Assembly (NCBI GenBank): GCA_964370235.1
Contig: CAYJIL010000068.1
Span: 1 to 12,811, forward strand
Direction: 5' to 3'
DNA length: 12,811 nucleotides
Origin: CAYJIL01 sp964370235
GTDB taxonomy: Bacteria > Bacteroidota > Bacteroidia > Bacteroidales > Rikenellaceae
Below are positions 7,735 to 12,811 of the stretch, piece by piece. The position numbers were made by a program, and so were the translations under genes. The notes beneath the pieces are model-generated. The model was not told the DNA's origin, ran no database searches, and saw only the letters and a list, made by a program, of their open reading frames with translations. Each line of letters begins with the position of its first letter. Positions within the stretch are counted from its first letter, which is position 1.

Positions 7735-8661
7735 ATGAAAACTATCAACATTTTTTTGAGCATCTTGGTGTGCTCGGTACTATTTAGTTGTGCACAGCCT
7801 AGTGCAAAGCAATCGCCAAAACAGCTAAAGGTTATGGCGTGGAATATTTGGCATGCAGGCCATAGCGAGGCATATCCCAAGGTGGGGTGTGAGGGAACGC
7901 TAGGCATACTCAAAAAGAGCGATGCCGATGTAATTCTTATGATTGAGACCTATGGTTCGTCGGCCGAGGTAGCCGACCATTTGGGGTATTACCACCGCCT
8001 GATATCTAGCAATTTGAGCGTATATAGCCGCTACCCAATTACCAAAACATTCACATTCCCCGATTCTATCTCTACATTCAACTTTGGTGGCGTAGAAATA
8101 GATATGGATGGCAAGAAAGTGCGCTTATTCGATACTTGGTTACACTATCTTCCAGACACTCGCCTAGTACCTACAGACAAGAGCGAAGCCGAAATTCTGG
8201 CATGGGATGACGCAGGCAGCCGTGACGATGAGATGCGCAAGATTATTAATGTAATTAAGCCCTATTTGGCTCAAAGCGATAGTATTCCTGTAATTATGGG
8301 TGGCGACTTTAATAGCCATTCGCACCTAGACTGGACAGAGGCTACAAAAGATATGTATAATCATGGTGGAGCAGTTGTAGACTGGACAGTTTCTAAAATT
8401 ATGGAAAATGCAGGCTTTATTGATAGCTACCGAGAAATACATCCCGACCCAACCAAAGACCTTGGTGTTACGTGGATGCACCCAGTAGAGGAGAATACCG
8501 AGATAAGAATCGACTATGTCTACTACACCGGAAAAACCATAAAGGCAACAGGTAGCGAATACTACAACAAGAACCTAGGCGAGACTCTAAACCTTTATGG
8601 CGAAGACTTTTTCTATGCCTCAGATCATGGTTTAGTATTAACAACATTTGAAATAGAGTAA
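7735..8661 (+). CDS. Lipoprotein endonuclease/exonuclease/phosphatase-family enzyme
   Basis: This encodes a 308-residue EEP-fold enzyme with a lipoprotein signal ending VLFSC (Cys19). Motifs run in order: MAWNIWHAG with Asn37, LMIET with Glu71, DTWLHYLP (catalytic His region), GGDFNSHSHLDW with Asp191, Asn193 and His195, RIDYVYY, and SDHGLVL with Asp297 and His298. All metal-binding and catalytic positions seem intact. It shares the fold of its upstream neighbour but has a different middle part (DTRLVPTDKS and following residues), so the pair probably differ in substrate rather than being a recent duplication. Spacing is 6 bases on each side, which indicates one transcript. Membrane anchoring suggests action on an imported or surface-bound phosphoester. 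The chemistry is well supported; the substrate is unknown. Confidence 0.9.
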   Translation: MKTINIFLSILVCSVLFSCAQPSAKQSPKQLKVMAWNIWHAGHSEAYPKVGCEGTLGILKKSDADVILMIETYGSSAEVADHLGYYHRLISSNLSVYSRYPITKTFTFPDSISTFNFGGVEIDMDGKKVRLFDTWLHYLPDTRLVPTDKSEAEILAWDDAGSRDDEMRKIINVIKPYLAQSDSIPVIMGGDFNSHSHLDWTEATKDMYNHGGAVVDWTVSKIMENAGFIDSYREIHPDPTKDLGVTWMHPVEENTEIRIDYVYYTGKTIKATGSEYYNKNLGETLNLYGEDFFYASDHGLVLTTFEIE

Positions 8662-8667
8662 ACTGCT

Positions 8668-9636
8668 ATGAGATCTATTATATTACAACTTATACTTTTG
8701 TGTGGGTTTAGTGGCTATTGTCTAGCCTCTGGGTCAAACATCGAGAATATAACAGTGCAAAAAGGTAATATCTACTACCACATCAAAGGGCTTGAGAAAC
8801 CTTTTAAGGTGGTGTTTATTTCGGACTCTCACATTACTATCGAAGATGAGAGAGGAAAACCCTATTACTCTTTTGCCAAGAGAATGGGCGGTAGTGCCGT
8901 TGAACCCCAAAACTATGGTAAGAGCAACGGACGAGATAAGACACTTGTTGCCTCGCTAGATAAGGCAAGCGAAAATGGTGCCGAGCTAGTGATACTAGCA
9001 GGAGACATTATTAACTTCCCTTCTCCTGCATCGGTAGAGCTAATTCTTGATATTATGAATCGCTACCAAATGCCGTGGGTATTTACTGCAGGTAATCACG
9101 ATTGGCACTACGAAGGCGAAGCGGGTACTTCGTCTGAGCTAAGAGACAAATGGACTAAGAAAAGTCTAGTGCCGCTATACCAAGATCAAAACCCAATGTT
9201 TAACTCTCAAATTTTGAATGGTATAAACTTTGTAACTATCGATAACTCTACCTTTGAGATAAGCAAAGAGCAATTGGCATTCTTTAAAGAGCAAACAAAA
9301 CGCAAATACCCCATCGTGCTAGCTATGCACATACCACTTTATTTGCCTGGCCACGAAGATAGCACCGGTGACTATGGTTGTGCAAACCCAAACTGGAAAG
9401 CGGCTAACGACAAGTATTATAAACTAGAAAAACGACTACCTTGGGCCGAGAATGGGCACACCAAAACCACGTTTGAGTTTAAAGATTTGGTATTTGGTAG
9501 CTCAAAGGTGATTGGAGTATTTGCAGGACACACCCACAGCGAAAAGATCGATTTTTATAACGGTAAACCACAGTTTGTGGCAGGGAATAATTTTAACGGA
9601 AACGACATTACAATACATTTTGTTCCATTTGAGTAG
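8668..9636 (+). CDS. Exported calcineurin-like metallophosphoesterase
   Basis: This encodes a 322-residue metallophosphoesterase with a signal peptide (hydrophobic residues 4-19, probable cleavage near CLA-20 before Ser-Gly). The full set of calcineurin-like motifs is present: FISDSH with Asp53 and His55, LAGDII with Asp113, AGNHDW with Asn143 and His144, AMHIPLY with His221, and FAGHTHS with His288 and His290. These bind two metal ions and hydrolyse phosphomono- or diesters. Its length and the insertion between the first two motifs (about residues 60-100) resemble the purple-acid-phosphatase-like or sphingomyelin-phosphodiesterase-like secreted branch, but I cannot decide between them. It is the last gene of the operon and would complete a pathway in which the EEP enzymes cut a phosphodiester and this one removes phosphate, or the reverse. 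Confidence 0.9.
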   Translation: MRSIILQLILLCGFSGYCLASGSNIENITVQKGNIYYHIKGLEKPFKVVFISDSHITIEDERGKPYYSFAKRMGGSAVEPQNYGKSNGRDKTLVASLDKASENGAELVILAGDIINFPSPASVELILDIMNRYQMPWVFTAGNHDWHYEGEAGTSSELRDKWTKKSLVPLYQDQNPMFNSQILNGINFVTIDNSTFEISKEQLAFFKEQTKRKYPIVLAMHIPLYLPGHEDSTGDYGCANPNWKAANDKYYKLEKRLPWAENGHTKTTFEFKDLVFGSSKVIGVFAGHTHSEKIDFYNGKPQFVAGNNFNGNDITIHFVPFE

Positions 9637-9698
9637 GTGATTGTGCATATGTAGTATATCTAGCCGCTGGCCTAGAGTAATTACATGAACCAAGAGTG

Positions 9699-9742
9699 CA
9701 ATAATAGGGTATCCCGATTTAATTCGAGATACCCTATTGTTG
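9699..9742. terminator. Bidirectional terminator between convergent operons
   Basis: A long inverted repeat has its core AATAGGGTATCCCGA (9703-9717) opposite TCGAGATACCCTATT (9724-9738), with one mismatch. It extends outward as CAAT to GTTG, so the stem is about 18-19 pairs around a 6-base loop. It sits between the phosphoesterase operon (+) and the polyferredoxin gene (-), which stops only 3 bases away. A T-rich stretch (GTTGTTTTA) follows on the + strand; on the - strand the T-run is weak. Confidence 0.85.
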
Positions 9743-9744
9743 TT

Positions 9745-11181
9745 TTACAGCATAAAACACATACACAATGAAACCCCTCGCCATAGTAGCATCATAACAA
9801 AAAATATAGAGCCATACATGAGCGGAATGAGATATAATGCACGATTTGCTCGTTGGGTAAACAACGTTGTATTAAGATTATAAATCACCCTAGTGCTTAG
9901 CCAAATTCCTGCCACTATTGCTGTAATGGTAACTATCGAAATTGCGATATTAGCCTCAAGAGGTAGCTTTGCGATTACAATTTTGTGATCTATAATCTTT
10001 TGTGCTGTCTCCATTCCGCCTATATCGTTTGGCAAGTACTTGTAGTAGCCCAGTCGTGAGCTCGACTTTAGGATTGCCTTGGTAAAGTGTGCAGCTGCTA
10101 CAATGGGGATGAAGCTAAGCGAGTAGTGTGTAAGGTACTCTTTTATTTTGAGTTTTGAACCTAGTATCTTTGCAACTGTGTATGGTAAACTCCAAAACAC
10201 TAGAGGCAAAATCATAAATATAACCACACCATGTGCCACTCTATTTATGTGTGTTGCACCAATATTCAGCGGTGTGGTGAACACTGCCGAAATGTTATTT
10301 AGAATTTGCTTTGTGACTTCCCATTCTGTCCACACTTCTGATATAACAAAGCCCGAAAGAATTACCAAAAACGCTACTTCTGACCACCTAATAGCTTTGC
10401 CCGACAGTAACTCCGAACCAAACACTACACGCTTGTAGGTGGGGTTTGGGCGTAGTGCACTAGGGCTTTTTGTCTGGTATTTAGCACAACTACGCACACA
10501 GCCACCACACAAAATACAGCTTGAATTACTACTGTTTTTTGCGGGGTATATGCCAACACCGCAACTCTTTGTAATGGTGTTGTAGGTGTAGCGTTTGTCT
10601 ATGCACGATTTGTCTTTGCAGCTTGCACAAGTAGATGGTTCTTTTGTTCTTAACCCAAATATTGATAGTTTTGAGTATAATCCTAGTAGCAATCCTATTG
10701 GGCATACCGACTTACAAAACGTGTTTTTCTTATACACTAGCCCTATGACAACCGAAACAAGTGCTATCGCAATCAAGTATAACGACATGTAGCTGGGGTT
10801 GCGATGAATGGCAAAGGCTTGTATGCCAACAAGCAGAACAATCATATAGAATATGCTAATTATCCAGCCCGAGCCAACAAATTTGTTTGGCCGCCGTTTT
10901 AGTCCTATCTTGGCACATAGCGATGTAATTAGCTCCATTGGGCACACCATACACCACACCCTGCCCAGCACTATTGCCCCCACAACTATTGCAGGCCACC
11001 AAAGCGACCAAACCACCAAATTACCAAGGTTGGTGTTTCGTAGCTCTACCAAAAAACTACTGTCACTCGATGTAGCCCCCATGCCGCTCCACAGCAATAT
11101 AGCAAAGATTGCGAGTGTCATTATTTTGAGCACAAGGGCTAGGTATCTATATCTTAATATTACATTTATTATTCTTGTCAT
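9745..11181 (-). CDS. Membrane polyferredoxin (4Fe-4S, NapH/NosR/CcoG type)
   Basis: This encodes a 478-residue integral membrane iron-sulfur protein. Several membrane segments flank two CxxCP/CxxxCP motifs (Cys77, Cys80 in GRVWCMVCP; Cys156, Cys160 in FCKSVCPIG), as in NapH, NosR and CcoG relatives. A soluble part follows with CASCKDKSC (185, 188, 193) plus Cys207 in CGVGIYP, then a classical CILCGGCVRSC cluster (222, 225, 228, 232), enough for two 4Fe-4S centres. A second membrane half covers about residues 265-470 and contains His residues that could bind haem, though this is not established. It likely passes electrons across or along the inner membrane to an unknown reductase. It lies 6 bases after the TSUP transporter gene, so the two are co-transcribed. 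The C-terminal tail (SLCMCFML) overlaps a 20-base sequence repeated in the AraC gene and may not be conserved. Confidence 0.85.
   Translation of the reverse strand: MTRIINVILRYRYLALVLKIMTLAIFAILLWSGMGATSSDSSFLVELRNTNLGNLVVWSLWWPAIVVGAIVLGRVWCMVCPMELITSLCAKIGLKRRPNKFVGSGWIISIFYMIVLLVGIQAFAIHRNPSYMSLYLIAIALVSVVIGLVYKKNTFCKSVCPIGLLLGLYSKLSIFGLRTKEPSTCASCKDKSCIDKRYTYNTITKSCGVGIYPAKNSSNSSCILCGGCVRSCAKYQTKSPSALRPNPTYKRVVFGSELLSGKAIRWSEVAFLVILSGFVISEVWTEWEVTKQILNNISAVFTTPLNIGATHINRVAHGVVIFMILPLVFWSLPYTVAKILGSKLKIKEYLTHYSLSFIPIVAAAHFTKAILKSSSRLGYYKYLPNDIGGMETAQKIIDHKIVIAKLPLEANIAISIVTITAIVAGIWLSTRVIYNLNTTLFTQRANRALYLIPLMYGSIFFVMMLLWRGVSLCMCFML
9763..9782. repeat. 20-base perfect direct repeat, copy 1
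   Basis: ACACAATGAAACCCCTCGCC occurs here in the last codons of the polyferredoxin gene and again at 12718-12737 within the AraC-family gene, in the same orientation but in a different reading frame. A perfect 20-base match is not expected by chance in a window this short. Its origin is unknown. Confidence 0.8.
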
Positions 11182-11187
11182 ATTACG

Positions 11188-11961
11188 TTAGATTAGCCCA
11201 CCAATGAGCGCAACAGATATTGCAATTAGCATAATTGCTACCAATAGTTGTAGCTTTTCGTATGTTACCTTTTTTAGGAGTTTCTTGCCAAAATATGCTC
11301 CTGCAATGGCACATAGGGTTGCCGATACCATAACTGCAATGTTTTGAGAAACATCGGCGTCTTTGGCTTGGCTAAAATAGATAGATAATCGGCTAAAATC
11401 TACAAGCATCGCAATTACCACACCCGTTGCTATGTATGACTCTTTTGTGAGGCCACTACGAATAAGGAATGCACTGCGCAAAGCGCCTTGAATGCCCGAT
11501 AATCCGCCAAAAAATCCACTTAGAACACCACCTATCACTAGTTTGTCTTTGTTAAACTCTATGCTCTTAAGACCCGGGACAATCTCCATTAACGAAAAAA
11601 ACATTAACAGCGCCCCAATAACTACCTTAATGAGCGTAATGTCGAATACTTTGTCGCCAAGCACATAGCTAAATATTGTTGGAGAGTTAGATAGTTGCAT
11701 AAGCAGCCACGCACCAGCAAATGAAGCAATAAAGGCAGGCAGTCCAAAACGCAGCAGAGTCCCCGTGTGGGCATTTCGTCCCACGAGTACGACTTTGAAT
11801 ATATTATTTGCAAAGTGGGCAACACCAGTCATAGCTATGGCTGCCTCGAGCGGAAAGAATAGGGCAAAGACAGGCATTAGAATAGTGCCCAAGCCAAAGC
11901 CCGAGAAGAATGTTAGGAGTGAAGCCACTAGGGCTACCAAAGAAATTACTACGATTTCCAT
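11188..11961 (-). CDS. TSUP (TauE/SafE) family anion transporter
   Basis: This encodes a 257-residue membrane protein with about eight hydrophobic segments. The two TSUP half-motifs are clear: SGFGLGTILMP near residues 20-30, and GGLSGFFGGLSGIQGALRSA-like sequence in the second half, where the Gly-rich turn precedes a helix. TSUP proteins move sulfite, sulfonates, thiosulfate, acetate-like or other small organic anions across the inner membrane, often outward; the substrate cannot be read from sequence. Length is typical of the family. It heads an operon with the polyferredoxin gene. A probable -7 box lies about 30 bases upstream, and an AraC-family regulator gene lies just beyond on the same strand. 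Confidence 0.9.
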   Translation of the reverse strand: MEIVVISLVALVASLLTFFSGFGLGTILMPVFALFFPLEAAIAMTGVAHFANNIFKVVLVGRNAHTGTLLRFGLPAFIASFAGAWLLMQLSNSPTIFSYVLGDKVFDITLIKVVIGALLMFFSLMEIVPGLKSIEFNKDKLVIGGVLSGFFGGLSGIQGALRSAFLIRSGLTKESYIATGVVIAMLVDFSRLSIYFSQAKDADVSQNIAVMVSATLCAIAGAYFGKKLLKKVTYEKLQLLVAIMLIAISVALIGGLI

Positions 11962-11991
11962 ATATTACACTTTTATTGATTAATAATAGTG

Positions 11992-11999
11992 CAAAGATA
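11992..11999 (-). promoter_or_regulatory. Probable -7 promoter box for the transporter operon
   Basis: Read on the minus strand this is TATCTTTG, matching the Bacteroidota consensus TAnnTTTG, about 30 bases before the TSUP start in the 86-base gap after the AraC gene. A convincing -33 TTTG is missing, which would suit a promoter needing an activator such as the adjacent AraC protein. That link is inference. Confidence 0.5.
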
Positions 12000-12047
12000 G
12001 AGCCTTGTTACATGGCAGTGTAGGTAGTAATAATTATAAAAATGGTA

Positions 12048-12811
12048 TTATTGAAAATATTGCAAACGAAATTGCTTTGGGGTTAATCCCTCTTGCTTTT
12101 TAAAGAACTTTACAAAGTTTGACACATCCTCAAAACCTGTTATTTCGGCTATCTCAAGTATGGTATTGTCGGTGTGTAAAAGGTAGCGCTTTATCTCTAG
12201 CATTAGCTGTTGAGTAATGAGTACACTAGCGCTCTTGTTGCTATATTTGCGACATAGTGAGTTAATGTTTTGTGGTGTAGTATGCAGTGCTGCGGCATAT
12301 TGGTTAACACGGTGCTTTGTACATATATCGGTTGATAGCATAGCAATAAAGTCGATATATATTTTCGATTGTGCAAGCTGTGGTTGGCTAGCTACAAGAC
12401 GAGAAAGCGATAGTAGTTTGGCAAATAGTGCCGACAAGTAGCAGTGTTGTAGCTCGGTGCTATTATCGCTAGAGGATATGGCGTGCATATCTTCTAAAAT
12501 GGTAAAAATAACATCGCTCCCTTTTATCGATATTCTATTTATAGATTTTAGCTCTTTGAGTAGTTGCAGCGAGCTAGCCTCTATAACGCTGTTAAACTCT
12601 TGCTCCTTTATTAGTATTACAAAGCCACGTGGAATTGCCGTAAATTGCCAATAGTGCAATTGCCCTGCCGAGAGCATATAAAACTCGGGTGCATTAACGG
12701 TGTAGGTAGATGTGTCGACACAATGAAACCCCTCGCCCTCAAAAATAAATATAAGTTCGTAGTAGCCACTATGTTTGTGTGGCTTTGTGCGCTTTATAAC
12801 CTCTTTGAATC
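12048..12811 (-). CDS. AraC-family transcriptional regulator, N-terminus beyond window
   Basis: The C-terminal end and most of an AraC-type regulator are present; the reading frame stays open to the right edge, so the start lies outside (254 codons visible). A Met codon at 12677 exists but is internal: the upstream frame encodes a typical cupin sensor strand set (HKHSGYYELIFIFEGEGFHC, then a PEFYMLSAGQLHYW segment). The last 90 or so residues carry two helix-turn-helix units, including LHTTPQNINSLCRKY and the conserved ILEIAEITGFEDVSNFVKFFKKQEGLTPKQFR. The cupin would bind a small ligand and the C-terminal domain would bind DNA. It may control the downstream TSUP-polyferredoxin genes, 86 bases away. 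The 20-base repeat lies in its cupin-coding part. Confidence 0.92.
   Translation of the reverse strand, partial: FKEVIKRTKPHKHSGYYELIFIFEGEGFHCVDTSTYTVNAPEFYMLSAGQLHYWQFTAIPRGFVILIKEQEFNSVIEASSLQLLKELKSINRISIKGSDVIFTILEDMHAISSSDNSTELQHCYLSALFAKLLSLSRLVASQPQLAQSKIYIDFIAMLSTDICTKHRVNQYAAALHTTPQNINSLCRKYSNKSASVLITQQLMLEIKRYLLHTDNTILEIAEITGFEDVSNFVKFFKKQEGLTPKQFRLQYFQ
12718..12737. repeat. 20-base perfect direct repeat, copy 2
   Basis: This is the second copy of ACACAATGAAACCCCTCGCC (first at 9763-9782). Here, on the minus strand, it encodes the GEGFHCV part of the cupin domain, a conserved-looking piece of AraC sensors, so this copy is probably the original and the one at the polyferredoxin end the derived one. 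Confidence 0.8.

Noticed and set aside
6865..8661. Recent tandem duplication of the two EEP-fold genes
   Set aside because: Beyond the shared motifs the proteins differ in length, export signal and middle region, and no extended nucleotide similarity was seen.
10148..11191. Plus-strand open frames opposite the polyferredoxin gene
   Set aside because: They are antisense shadows of a gene with clear 4Fe-4S motifs and show no family features of their own.
12640..12677. AraC gene starting at the internal Met at 12677
   Set aside because: The frame continues upstream to the window edge and encodes a typical cupin strand set, so the gene is partial here rather than short.
1..12811. Mobile element, CRISPR array, tRNA or integration site
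   Set aside because: No transposase, integrase, spaced repeat array or tRNA-like fold was seen on either strand; the only long repeat is the 20-base pair reported above.

Overview
The window looks like chromosomal DNA from a member of the Bacteroidota, probably the order Bacteroidales. The evidence is the AT-rich sequence, the lack of Shine-Dalgarno-like sites before most genes, two TAnnTTTG-type -7 promoter boxes, many secreted or lipoprotein products, and an NVEALA-type peptide gene beside a 6-bladed beta-propeller lipoprotein, a pairing known from this group. The genus cannot be named from the sequence alone. No insertion sequence, tRNA, rRNA, CRISPR array or phage gene was seen.

Region 1 (26-6681, + strand) is a tightly packed set of six genes. 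They encode a small secreted Cys-rich peptide with an NVEALA-like leader, a beta-propeller lipoprotein, a thioredoxin-like lipoprotein with a CxxC motif, an S26 (type I) signal peptidase, a Wzy_C-type O-antigen ligase-like membrane protein with a C-terminal repeat tail, and a transglutaminase-like lipoprotein. From the second gene on, neighbours overlap or lie 7 bases apart. A strong hairpin separates the peptide gene from the rest, and another hairpin closes the set. I read this as one export, maturation and envelope-display system for the peptide. The grouping is visible in the sequence; the function is inference.

Region 2 (about 6750-9742, + strand) is an operon of three exported phosphoesterases: two endonuclease/exonuclease/phosphatase-fold enzymes (one with a signal peptide and a GTG start, one a lipoprotein) and a calcineurin-like metallophosphoesterase. 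It starts after a likely -7 promoter box and ends in a long hairpin shared with the convergent operon. Breakdown or scavenging of an external phosphodiester is the likely theme.

Region 3 (9745-12811, - strand) holds an AraC-family regulator, running off the right edge, followed by a two-gene operon: a TSUP (TauE/SafE) transporter and a membrane polyferredoxin of the NapH/NosR/CcoG type. Transport of a small sulfur-containing or organic anion coupled to electron transfer is a plausible but unproven role. A perfect 20-base repeat links the last codons of the polyferredoxin gene to the cupin-coding part of the AraC gene, in different reading frames.
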